Shown: piece by piece, positions 26,076 to 33,827 of the stretch
How the letters are laid out: each line of letters begins with the position of its first letter
How positions within the stretch are numbered: position 1 is the stretch's first letter
The notes under the pieces: generated by a model
Database searches by the model: none
The model's input: only the letters and a program-made list of their open reading frames with translations
What the model was told of the DNA's origin: nothing
Assembly: GCF_000384195.1 (NCBI RefSeq)
Contig: NZ_KB913034.1
Coordinates: 451,873 to 515,872 of the forward strand
Length of the DNA: 64,000 nucleotides
Reading direction: 5' to 3'
Source: Allobaculum stercoricanis DSM 13633
Lineage (GTDB): Bacteria > Bacillota_I > Bacilli_A > Erysipelotrichales > Erysipelotrichaceae
Translations under genes and position numbers: made by a program

Positions 26076-26534
26076 ATGCCAATCGATCCATCTTACTATC
26101 GGGAAATTATTATGGATAACTATTCTTATCCACAAAATAAAGAACTTAAAACAGATGACGGTGAATATGACCAAAGACATATGGCAAGTGATTCCTGCAT
26201 CGATGACATTACAGTTCAAGCAAAAATTAAAGATGGAATTGTTCAAGATGTTCGCTTTGACGGGCAAGCTTGTACAATCTCCACTGCTTCTACCTCTATT
26301 TTGACGCAATTAGTCGCAAATAAGACAGTGGAACAAGCAGAAGCAATTATTCAAAACTATTTCAATATGATCCATGGTCGTCCTTTTGATCCTGAACTCG
26401 TTGACGAGGCGATCGTTTTTGAAGGCGTCGCAAAACAACCAAATCGCATTGGTTGTGCAACGATCGGCTGGAAAGCATTAGAAGAAATGTTGCAGGCTCA
26501 TCGCGAACAGACGACAAAAGAACAGGAGGCTTGA
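26076..26534 (+). CDS. sufU: Zinc-dependent sulfurtransferase SufU
   Basis: A 152-residue SufU/IscU-like protein. The three cysteines and one aspartate that bind zinc in Bacillus SufU are present in [20 protein letters not shown] and [10 protein letters not shown]. It accepts sulfur from SufS and passes it to the SufBCD scaffold. Start ATG 26076 follows AAAAGGGGA; an upstream TTG in the sufS end is not needed. It lies between sufS and sufB. Confidence 0.96.
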   Translation: MPIDPSYYREIIMDNYSYPQNKELKTDDGEYDQRHMASDSCIDDITVQAKIKDGIVQDVRFDGQACTISTASTSILTQLVANKTVEQAEAIIQNYFNMIHGRPFDPELVDEAIVFEGVAKQPNRIGCATIGWKALEEMLQAHREQTTKEQEA

Positions 26535-26535
26535 A

Positions 26536-27951
26536 ATGGCTGAAAAAGAACAATCACAAGTACAGGTTTTAGAGGAAAAAGATTACCAGTACGGATTCCA
26601 TGACGAAGACACTTCTGTTTTTAAAACAGAGAAAGGTTTAACGGAGCAGACGATTCGTGAGATCTCTGCAATTAAAAAAGAACCAGAGTGGATGTTACAA
26701 AGACGTTTAGATGCGTACCATTCCTTTTTAAAACAAGAAAATCCAGATTGGGGACCAGATTTATCCCATATTGATTTTGATGAATTTACCTATTACATCA
26801 AACCAAGTGAAACCCAAGAACAAGATTGGGAAGAAGTCCCAGAAACAATCCGTAATACATTCCAAAAACTTGGGATCCCAGAAGCTGAACAAAAATATTT
26901 AGCCGGGGTCTCTACGCAATATGAATCTGAAGTTGTTTATCACAACATGCTTGAAGAAGTCGAAGAAAAAGGAGTTATTTTCTTAGACACGGATAGTGCG
27001 TTACGTCTTCATCCAGAATTGTTCCAAAAATATTTTGGAAAACTCATTCCATATACAGACAACAAATATGCAGCGCTCAATACAGCTGTTTGGTCTGGTG
27101 GAAGCTTCATCTACGTTCCAAAAGGCGTGAAGTTAGAAAAACCACTTCAATCTTATTTCAGAATTAACTCGCAATCCGCAGGTCAATTTGAACGTACGCT
27201 CATTATCGTCGATGAAGGGGCAGACGTTCATTATGTTGAAGGATGTACTGCACCGATTTATTCGAAAGATTCTTTACATGCGGCAGTTGTTGAAATTTTC
27301 GTTCATAAAAATGCGAGATGTCGTTATTCCACTGTTCAAAACTGGTCAACCAATATTATCAACCTCGTAACAAAACGAGCTCGAGTTGAAGATTATGGCC
27401 ATATGGAATGGATTGATGGAAACATCGGATCCCACTTAAATATGAAATATCCAGCATGTTTTCTTGTTGGACCATATGCGAAAGGGACAACGATCTCTAT
27501 TGCCGTCGCTTCAAAAGATCAAGTTCAAGACGCCGGCGCAAAAATGGTTCATTTAGCACCACATACTTCTTCAACAATTATTTCCAAATCTGTTGCGAGA
27601 AAAGGTGGAGAAGTAGACTACCGTGGTTGGGTTATTCATGGTAAAAATGCGGATCACGCGAAAACAAAAGTTGAATGTGATACGCTAATCTTGGATAAAC
27701 AATCCCGTTCTGATACGATTCCTTTGAACCGTCACCTCAATCAAACAAGCCAGATTGAACATGAGGCAACAGTTTCAAATATCTCAGAAGAACAACTGTT
27801 CTATTTGATGAGTCGTGGTTTAACGGAAGCACAAGCTACAGAAATGATCGTTATGGGCTTCTTAGAACCATTTACCCGCGAATTACCTATGGAATATGCG
27901 GTTGAATTAAACCAGTTATTAAAACTGGATATGTCGGATTCCATCGGCTAA
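26536..27951 (+). CDS. sufB: Fe-S cluster assembly scaffold SufB
   Basis: A 471-residue SufB, normal length. Signatures: [15 protein letters not shown] near residue 130, [18 protein letters not shown] near 190, [21 protein letters not shown] near 235, and [21 protein letters not shown] at the C-terminus. It is the scaffold on which clusters form, in complex with SufC and SufD. Start ATG after aggaggcttga, one base after the sufU stop. Confidence 0.97.
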   Translation: MAEKEQSQVQVLEEKDYQYGFHDEDTSVFKTEKGLTEQTIREISAIKKEPEWMLQRRLDAYHSFLKQENPDWGPDLSHIDFDEFTYYIKPSETQEQDWEEVPETIRNTFQKLGIPEAEQKYLAGVSTQYESEVVYHNMLEEVEEKGVIFLDTDSALRLHPELFQKYFGKLIPYTDNKYAALNTAVWSGGSFIYVPKGVKLEKPLQSYFRINSQSAGQFERTLIIVDEGADVHYVEGCTAPIYSKDSLHAAVVEIFVHKNARCRYSTVQNWSTNIINLVTKRARVEDYGHMEWIDGNIGSHLNMKYPACFLVGPYAKGTTISIAVASKDQVQDAGAKMVHLAPHTSSTIISKSVARKGGEVDYRGWVIHGKNADHAKTKVECDTLILDKQSRSDTIPLNRHLNQTSQIEHEATVSNISEEQLFYLMSRGLTEAQATEMIVMGFLEPFTRELPMEYAVELNQLLKLDMSDSIG

Positions 27952-27957
27952 AACGCA

Positions 27958-28566
27958 ATGGATACGATGAATCGAAGAAATTGGATTCAAAAAAGAAAGC
28001 AGATTCCCAACAAGCAAGAAAGAAATTTTCGAATTGCCTGTGGGCTTCTGCCTTTTTTTAAACGATATCCATCGATTGGAATTTATCTTCCGATTTTAGA
28101 AGAAGTGGATGTCTTAGATCATTGTGGATTCCAATTATATGATCAACCTAACGACCAACACTATGTGTATCGTGATTCAAAACTTTTGTCTAAAAGTGAA
28201 TTTGAAGCAATTCAATGGTCAGCGCCTAAAGTGGAAAGCGAAAGTGTAATGCGCTTTTATCCACTCGATCAATTAGAAAGAGGAGCATTTGGTATTCTTG
28301 AACCGAAAGGGGAAAAGAGTGGCCAACAAGAAGTGATCCCCAGTATGATTATCGTGCCTTTAGTGGCGTTTTGTGATGGCTATCGAAAAGGTTATGGAAA
28401 AGGCTATTACGATCGCTATCTACAAAACCATCCGCAGAGTTTGCGTGTGGGCATTGCCTTTGATCAACAAGAAGCAAGTTTTATACATGAACAATGGGAT
28501 CAAAGATTAGATGTTATTATCACGGAAACAAGAGTGTTGATTTATCCAAGGTGTAGCGAAGAATAA
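27958..28566 (+). CDS. 5-formyltetrahydrofolate cyclo-ligase
   Basis: A 202-residue enzyme converting 5-formyl-THF to 5,10-methenyl-THF with ATP. Recognisable family parts: a basic N-terminal helix (RKRKQIPNKQ), IGIYLPILEEVDV, MIIVPLVAFC and the Gly-rich signature RKGYGKGYYDRYL, ending with RLDVIITE. The start is six bases after the sufB stop with a poor ribosome binding site; ATG 27967 is an alternative. Location directly after sufB suggests read-through from the suf promoter. Confidence 0.92.
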   Translation: MDTMNRRNWIQKRKQIPNKQERNFRIACGLLPFFKRYPSIGIYLPILEEVDVLDHCGFQLYDQPNDQHYVYRDSKLLSKSEFEAIQWSAPKVESESVMRFYPLDQLERGAFGILEPKGEKSGQQEVIPSMIIVPLVAFCDGYRKGYGKGYYDRYLQNHPQSLRVGIAFDQQEASFIHEQWDQRLDVIITETRVLIYPRCSEE

Positions 28567-28609
28567 AACGATTTAGATCAACAATAAAACCAAGAAAGAA
28601 GGTTTATCG

Positions 28610-29668
28610 ATGAGTGTCATTGACAATATTAAAGCGTTCTGGAAAGACTTTGAACAAGAACAAAAAGGCTTGTTAGACGCATTAAACAATCAAAATTATG
28701 AAAAATTAACGGAAATCTTAGATACACTAAATTCCGAATGTAATGAGATAAGTGGAGCTCACTTTTTTATTGAAGACGATCCTGAACAACCTGAACTGAC
28801 GTTTGATACAGGTCCAAATAAAACAAGCCAACTTATTTGTCAACAAATGAAAAAACTCGCTCCAGCAAGCATTAAAAAGACATGGCTGATCAACGATACA
28901 TTGACTCCTCTGTCCCAAAAAGCGATCGAAGCTGTTTTACAGATTAAAGATGTTGCTTATACATTGATGGATATGACCGCCTTTTATACGATCAATCCCA
29001 AAGCGCAAAACTTTGAAGTGCAAGTGTATTGTCCAGGTTTTTCCTTAATTGATAATCCTGAATATAAACGCGAAATGGCCATTTATTTAATCGAACTTGC
29101 GGTAGGAGAAAATTGTCTGGAATCTTATATTGGAAGTGCAGATTTTTTAGATGCACCAATCAAAGATGCAAATTTGTGTAATTTATGCGAACTCTATGAT
29201 GTCATCATGGAAACAGTTCAAAACGAGAAATGGCCAGAATATAAGCATCCATTAGATATTTATACGGTATTTAAACCTCATCAAGACTTTGCTTCGGACT
29301 CTTTACGGAAAGATATGAAAATGATCTTTACGGTGAACCCACCATTGATTGAAGAAACATTAGGGGCTAAAAGTGATGTCCAACTCGATTTAAAAGCAAA
29401 AGGTGGAGAATATGGTTATATTTATTACGTTAACTTGTTTGACTCCAAAGAAGATGCAGCATTGCGTCAAAAACTCGCCACGCAAATCGAAGCACTGCTT
29501 GCACCATTACATTGCGCAAAAGTTATAGGTGGAGCAATTGGAAAATCATATTCCTATATTGATGTTGTTTTATTCGATCAAAAGATGTTTGGACAAGTTT
29601 TTGCCCAAATTCAAAGCCAATTGAAAGATAAAGTGGAACTTCATTATCGAAGTTTCGATCAAGACTAA
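28610..29668 (+). CDS. Conserved-looking cytoplasmic protein, unknown function
   Basis: A 352-residue soluble, acidic protein without signal peptide or membrane segment. I do not recognise a domain. It starts with a helical, Glu-rich part (FWKDFEQEQKGLLDALNNQNYEKL). After it come mixed alpha/beta segments (HFFIEDDPEQPELTFDTG; NFEVQVYCPGF; GYIYYVNLFDSKEDA) and an ending reminiscent of an ACT-like or ferredoxin-like fold. It has a good ribosome binding site (agaaggtttatcg) and its own terminator, 43 bases after the cyclo-ligase gene. Confidence 0.7.
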   Translation: MSVIDNIKAFWKDFEQEQKGLLDALNNQNYEKLTEILDTLNSECNEISGAHFFIEDDPEQPELTFDTGPNKTSQLICQQMKKLAPASIKKTWLINDTLTPLSQKAIEAVLQIKDVAYTLMDMTAFYTINPKAQNFEVQVYCPGFSLIDNPEYKREMAIYLIELAVGENCLESYIGSADFLDAPIKDANLCNLCELYDVIMETVQNEKWPEYKHPLDIYTVFKPHQDFASDSLRKDMKMIFTVNPPLIEETLGAKSDVQLDLKAKGGEYGYIYYVNLFDSKEDAALRQKLATQIEALLAPLHCAKVIGGAIGKSYSYIDVVLFDQKMFGQVFAQIQSQLKDKVELHYRSFDQD

Positions 29669-29675
29669 ACAATTT

Positions 29676-29729
29676 AAAAAGCAAGAGGCGCATGGAAACG
29701 ATTGAATCCATGTGTTTCTTGCTTTTTTT
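29676..29729 (+). terminator. Rho-independent terminator
   Basis: Arms aaaaagcaaga / tcttgctttttt with a secondary stem atgg/ccat inside, followed by a T run, after the unknown 352-residue protein gene. Confidence 0.85.
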
Positions 29730-29747
29730 CTTGATCTTTGGTGAGGG

Positions 29748-29776
29748 TAAAAAAAGAAGTGCTTTGCACTTCTTCA
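29748..29776 (-). terminator. Terminator of the cold-shock gene
   Basis: On the minus strand AAGAAGTGC / GCACTTCTT with a three-base loop and a run of seven T residues, about 14 bases after the csp stop. Confidence 0.88.
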
Positions 29777-29789
29777 TCTGAAATCGAAA

Positions 29790-29996
29790 TTATTCAGCAA
29801 CAGGTGTAACGTTTGCAGCTTGTTTTCCACGATCGCCTTCAACGACATCGTAAGTAACAGTCTGACCTTCGTCTAAGGAACGGTATCCTTTTTGGTTGAT
29901 GGAAGAATAATGTACGAATACATCTTTTCCGTCTTCACCAGTAATGAATCCGAAGCCTTTTTCTGCGTTAAACCATTTCACTTTTCCAGTGTTCAT
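29790..29996 (-). CDS. csp: Cold-shock protein (CspA/B family)
   Basis: A 68-residue OB-fold RNA chaperone. RNP1 ([15 protein letters not shown]) and RNP2 (DVFVHYSSI) are intact, with the final [12 protein letters not shown]. It binds single-stranded RNA and DNA. Start after GGGAGGT. A strong promoter about 110 bases upstream gives a long untranslated leader typical of cold-regulated csp mRNAs. Confidence 0.97.
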   Translation of the reverse strand: MNTGKVKWFNAEKGFGFITGEDGKDVFVHYSSINQKGYRSLDEGQTVTYDVVEGDRGKQAANVTPVAE

Positions 29997-30113
29997 GTTT
30001 TACCTCCCTGAATAGATTGGAGATTTTTGATTAAAATTCTTTGACTTCAATGCGAACCTGGAAAGAATGGACTATCCAGTAAAAATCAGTTCTTGAATCT
30101 ATCCTATGCACAA

Positions 30114-30143
30114 ATTATATAGATTTTTGCAACACAGAGTCAA
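30114..30143 (-). promoter_or_regulatory. Promoter of cold-shock gene with ~110-nt leader
   Basis: Minus-strand TTGACT (30143-30138), 18-base spacer, TATAAT (30119-30114). The predicted start near 30107 leaves about 110 bases of leader, which contains an ACTGGATAGTCC-type inverted segment. Confidence 0.8.
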
Positions 30144-30822
30144 GATAAAACACTTCTAGGCAAACATCAGTGCGCAAACTATTCTAAAAAAAGCGAGTTT
30201 TTATAAAGTCTTTATATATGGCGTTTATCTATTAAAAAGGGCTTTGAAAATACTGGATTTTGAATGTCCGTTTAAGTTTATTTTCATGAGATGAACTCAC
30301 AATAATGAAATCTTATTCGTATGATCTCAAAGCGTATTGATCTATGAAAATAGATTTATCTAACGCAGATCAAAATGCAACACATCAGGAAAAAGAATCG
30401 ATTTAAAACGGATTTAACATCTAAAAATCGAAGGCAATTAGATCTATACAAACGTTAAAGTCGGAATCGCGTTATTGAAAATGTGCATAATAAGTGTGTG
30501 ATCGCCTAAAAGTAAAATAGGGACATAGATAAATTGAGTGATTTCTATTGATGTCAATCTAAAAATGCTCGATATGATTGCTCGGGTTGCGTCCTTTGTC
30601 GTTTTCGGTTATCCAAATCTTTAGTAATTTTCTTTTTGAATAGAATTTCTCGGATCCTATCTATGTAAAAGTAAAAGATAAACCATGCGATGCTTTATCT
30701 TTTACTTGTGATATTGCAGAAGAACTAACGGATAGATTTTGGGTATCTGAAAGATTAGGAATGAATCTTTGAATAGACGTGTTTTTAACAATGATAGATC
30801 ATTTCTATAGTGTTATCTCTAG
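30144..30822. other. AT-rich spacer with one strong hairpin
   Basis: No gene is supported. A perfect hairpin with 14-base arms (aagtaaaagataaa / tttatcttttactt) and an 11-base loop sits at 30669-30707. Short readable frames such as IAEELTDRFWVSERLGM (about 30711-30770, plus) hint at decayed coding sequence but are too short to identify. Confidence 0.4.
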
Positions 30823-30948
30823 TTAATATACGAATCTGGAGAAATCAGAATCTTGGTTATTAAGATAATCGTTTTTGAATGCAACCATTGAAAGGGTGTT
30901 GTCGAAAATTTGATGATATTTTTTGCCAATTGATTTAGGTGAAGACAT
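30823..30948 (-). CDS. Short hypothetical ORF (41 aa)
   Basis: A 41-codon frame (MSSPKSIGKKYHQIFDN...) preceded by a good AAAGGAG six bases upstream of the ATG, the only reason to call it. No family, signal peptide or membrane segment is seen. It sits in an otherwise decayed region, so it may be the surviving start of a broken gene. The frame is open further upstream, without a better start. Confidence 0.4.
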   Translation of the reverse strand: MSSPKSIGKKYHQIFDNTLSMVAFKNDYLNNQDSDFSRFVY

Positions 30949-31070
30949 AAGAAACTCCTTTTTCGCTTTACTTACATAATGGGCTGCGTGGCAGTGACGC
31001 TCTTGAGGTGAATTGTCAATACCTAAACTGCAAAAAAACATTCGTTTTTGAAAAAGAGAGCATATAAAAT

Positions 31071-31112
31071 GACCCCTAAAACCGAAAAGAATTTTTTCGA
31101 TCTACAGGGGTC
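31071..31112. repeat. Nested inverted repeat (gacccct...aggggtc)
   Basis: Outer 7-base arms gacccct / aggggtc enclose an inner hairpin cgaaaa/ttttcg. Neither side has a clear T tract. It could be a terminator, an operator or the end of a decayed mobile element. Confidence 0.5.
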
Positions 31113-31265
31113 TAAATTTCCAAAAGCTTAACTTAATGACATTGGTAAAAATCGCTTTAAAACTTTCGAGGTTTAGGATGACCTCATGAAAATTTAAAGG
31201 CCAAGGTTATCTAAACCTCAACAAATATTAAAGTGTCATTTTTATAATGTTCACAATGATTTGTG

Positions 31266-31451
31266 TTAGTTATAAACTACAGGTTCTAGTACATCGCATG
31301 GTGTGGTATAGACACCTAAGGTATCGCCAGTTGAATCAAAGAATTCAACTTCATAATAAGTGCCATCATATTCTAAAACGATTGCACCTTGAGTTCCAAC
31401 AGGAAGTTCATTAAATTCTTTGATGAGTTCTACTACATCTAGTTCTTTCAT
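31266..31451 (-). CDS. DUF4926 protein, possible immunity partner
   Basis: A 61-residue acidic protein matching the DUF4926 pattern: LDVVELIKEFNELPVGTQGAIV and YDGTYYEVEFFDSTGDTLGVYTT. It starts three bases after the stop of the DUF6883-like gene, with AAAGGA in front. DUF4926 genes are commonly found next to DUF6883 genes, and an immunity or antitoxin role is the usual guess; no direct evidence here. Small, soluble and acidic, as expected for such a partner. Confidence 0.72.
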   Translation of the reverse strand: MKELDVVELIKEFNELPVGTQGAIVLEYDGTYYEVEFFDSTGDTLGVYTTPCDVLEPVVYN

Positions 31452-31454
31452 AGC

Positions 31455-31865
31455 TTATTTTCCTTTCTTGTCAGGATATACCGTTACTATTTTATGCGTA
31501 ATTCTATTCTTATCTTTTTGTATGACAACTACTACATTAGCATTAATGGATTTTCCAGACTTACCAATTACTTTTGTGTGATAAGTATGTTTAATGCCGA
31601 ATGGTGTTGTTTCGCTTTTAGTAGGTGATTTACCTACAAGGGAAGCAACTATATTTTTATGAAACAATTTTGAGTCGTTTTTTGAGTAACCTAAAACATC
31701 TTTCATAAACTTAGCCTTGGATCCGCCAATTGGATGGTTGACATTTAGCAAATACCCCTCTGTTTTCTTTTTACTATATCTCACATCTTTTGGTGCATTA
31801 ACAGGAAATTTATTTTTTGTTGCTCCATGAGTATTTCCAAAACCTCCGTGAAAACCTGCCCCCAT
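31455..31865 (-). CDS. Toxin-like protein with DUF6883-type domain
   Basis: A 136-residue basic protein. It opens with GFHGGFGNTHGA, a linker sequence typically found just before C-terminal toxin domains of polymorphic toxins. Residues about 30-130 resemble DUF6883 (GYLLNVNHPIGGSKAKF, LGYSKNDSKLF). No export domain, signal peptide or WXG/LXG head is attached, so this looks like an orphan toxin cassette. The start shares one base with the preceding stop (TAATG). The DUF4926 gene downstream would be its protective partner. Activity is not known. Confidence 0.68.
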   Translation of the reverse strand: MGAGFHGGFGNTHGATKNKFPVNAPKDVRYSKKKTEGYLLNVNHPIGGSKAKFMKDVLGYSKNDSKLFHKNIVASLVGKSPTKSETTPFGIKHTYHTKVIGKSGKSINANVVVVIQKDKNRITHKIVTVYPDKKGK

Positions 31866-32380
31866 TAAGCATCCACAGCCTTTCTGCTTTGCATAAATTC
31901 ACTATCGAATTGCAATATTTCAATTCCCATTTCCTGATACGGAGCAAAAACTTCTTGCGGCATTGCACCATATACAATAAGAGCTGAAGGTTTCAAGCTT
32001 TCAATTACATAATTAAGTCCTCTTTGGAAATAAGCACGTTCTACAACTAGCTTCATACACCCATGCGAGCCTACTGCTATAACGCCATGTTTTGTTATTC
32101 CTGCACAAGATAGTTTATAAGTTCTTTCATCTCCAAAGCGAATATTTGGAATCACGGCCACCCCATTTTCTTGTAACCAATGAGCTATCGCTCTGCTTCG
32201 ATAGATATTCCAATACTGCATTACCAAAGGCATGTCGCGATAAACACTAAAATCAGGGGATATGACTCCCTTAAATTTTTTGAGAATTGGAAGATAAACA
32301 TGCGGTTTATTCCAAAGCCTTTCAAAGTTTGCGTCGTCTTCATAAAAATGTACCCATGCATCATACTCAGTACTTCGCAA
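31865..32380 (-). pseudogene. DUF4417-like gene, apparently 5'-truncated
   Basis: 171 readable residues match the DUF4417 family: EYDAWVHFYEDDANFERLW, VISPDFSVYRDMPLVMQYWN, RSRAIAHWLQENGV and VIAVGSHGCM. Family members, often in phages and plasmids, carry some 40 more residues at the N-terminus. Here the frame is open only to 32407 and offers no ATG and no ribosome binding site; the first possible start is TTG 32380. The N-terminal part therefore seems deleted. It is linked to the toxin-like gene by a TAATG overlap. Confidence 0.6.
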
Positions 32381-32407
32381 TGCTTTTGTAAAAATGTTTT
32401 TAATTTT

Positions 32408-32852
32408 TTACAGAAAAGATAATGGATTAATATATCTCAAGAAATCTTATGAAAAATTGTGATCGTTGGTCTGTTTGTCACATCGATCGCCTTCCCCAGA
32501 CTCGCATAGTCTTTGTTCCAGACAAGATTCGCTAAAGATTTCTCCCTTGTCTTGCACTGTGGTGCATGCGATTCGTCTTGCGACGACCGACGCGCAAAAA
32601 GAATTAGTCCTCTCCTATTTGAATGAAAAAGAATAGAAGGAAAAGAGTGTATAAATCGAGTTTGTACTTTAATTTCTTTTTATCCAACATTGCCTGAATT
32701 GGTTATTTTTAAATTGCACAAATTGGTAGTTCTTATATTGCATTTTACAAAGAAAAGAAGGTCAGAAAGCAGGAAAACAAAAATTCTGCTTGGACTATCG
32801 GAAGATGTCATTTCGCTTATAGACGGAAACATCTCGCGGGAATATATTTGGA
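32408..32852. other. Spacer with probable decayed coding fragments
   Basis: No intact gene. One plus-strand frame reads TTDAQKELVLSYLNEKE and stops at about 32635; it looks protein-like but I cannot assign it. The rest shows no structure. It lies between the truncated DUF4417 gene and a degraded glycosidase. Confidence 0.4.
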
Positions 32853-33280
32853 GGAATTAAAAATCCTTATTTACAAAGTGTGATTGAGATGACAAATTGA
32901 CTCAACATGATTACGCACATATTTAAATATGGTTTGTGAACGATATGAAATTCCATTAATAATCGTTGAAAATGGATTAGATGCAAACGATGTGTGCAGT
33001 GAAGATACTAAATTCCATGATATCTATCACATTGATTATTTAAGAGATCATATTCAGGCAATGCGCGAAGTAATTGAAGATGGCGTGACTTGATGGGATA
33101 CACAATGTAGGGTTGTATGGATTTAGTCTCTGCCTCTTCTGGTGAAATGAAAAAAACGTTATGGATTTATCTATGTAGATCGCGATAATGATGGCAATGG
33201 GGGACTTGCATCCCGAGAAAAAAGATTCGTTTAAATGGTATAAGAAAGTGATCGCCTCAAATGGGGAAGATTTAGCTTAA
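32853..33280 (+). pseudogene. 6-phospho-beta-glucosidase (GH1) pseudogene, C-terminal part
   Basis: Pieces of a family-1 glycosidase occur in order but in different frames. GIKNPYLQS at 32853 is followed by YEIPLIIVENGLDAND (with the GH1 catalytic nucleophile motif IVENG), then YHIDYLRDHIQAM, DLVSASSGEMKK, RYGFIYVDRDNDGNG and FKWYKKVIASNGEDL, ending at 33280. At least three frameshifts and two or more in-frame stops are visible, including a Trp-to-stop change just before GCMDLVSAS. The N-terminal two thirds are missing. The intact enzyme would have cleaved phosphorylated beta-glucosides imported by a PTS. Confidence 0.88.
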
Positions 33281-33461
33281 TCCAAATAGAGACAATTATG
33301 ATCATTTAGCTATTGAAGAGTTGCAAAGTTGGGATAGTGGGAAAAAATTAGACTTGACCATATTTAGACTTGAATAAACTTCCGGAAGTGTTAGAATAAT
33401 TAATGGTTTACAAAGAGCCGTGATCGCAAAGATAGTCAATTTAAAAAGTGAAAAAAAGCAC
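33281..33461. other. Spacer with another decayed coding fragment
   Basis: A plus-strand frame reads NRDNYDHLAIEELQSWDSGK (about 33286-33345) and continues to a stop near 33378. It is protein-like but not recognised, and has no start. It may be a remnant of a gene once next to the glycosidase. Confidence 0.35.
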
Positions 33462-33490
33462 TTTACAAAGATTATATTTTGCGTTATATT
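33462..33490 (+). promoter_or_regulatory. Promoter of tRNA-Leu
   Basis: TTTACA (33462-33467), 17-base spacer, TATATT (33485-33490), about 20 bases before the tRNA. Confidence 0.78.
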
Positions 33491-33511
33491 ATATAGGCAA
33501 CTTCTAAATAT

Positions 33512-33596
33512 GAGGACGTGGTGGAATGGCAGACACGCTACTTTGAGGGGGTAGTGAGCTTAGCTCGTGTGCGTTCAAGTCGCATCGTCCTCACCA
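33512..33596 (+). tRNA. tRNA-Leu(GAG)
   Basis: 85-nt type II tRNA with acceptor GAGGACG/CGTCCTC and encoded CCA. The anticodon stem CTACT/GGTAG carries loop TTGAGGG with anticodon GAG. A long variable arm is present and the T loop reads GTTCAAGTC. It reads CUC/CUU codons. Confidence 0.94.
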
Positions 33597-33605
33597 TTCG
33601 AAAGC

Positions 33606-33639
33606 AAACTTCAAGTCAATTTGGCTTGAAGTTTTTTTT
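33606..33639 (+). terminator. Terminator after tRNA-Leu
   Basis: Perfect nine-base arms aacttcaag / cttgaagtt followed by a run of T residues. Confidence 0.9.
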
Positions 33640-33735
33640 ACGTTAATGAGGTGTGACCGTATAAATTTGATCTTAATTGTTAACGGAAAGCTTATCTAAC
33701 AGAACAGAAACTATTTTCGATTCTTTTAAGCAAAA

Positions 33736-33770
33736 TAAAAAGGCGATGCTTGGTATAAACCAAGCATCGT
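33736..33770 (-). terminator. Terminator of the LRR gene
   Basis: Minus-strand arms CGATGCTTGG / CCAAGCATCG with a six-base loop, then CCTTTTTATTTT, about 58 bases beyond the stop. Confidence 0.85.
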
Positions 33771-33827
33771 CAATGTTTTAATGGTAGCCTTATTTTCAAT
33801 AGGTGTAATAGAGTTAGATGGTTTTGA

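Noticed and set aside
31071..31112. Possible insertion-sequence terminal inverted repeat
   Set aside because: No second end and no transposase are visible, so it is listed only as a nested inverted repeat.
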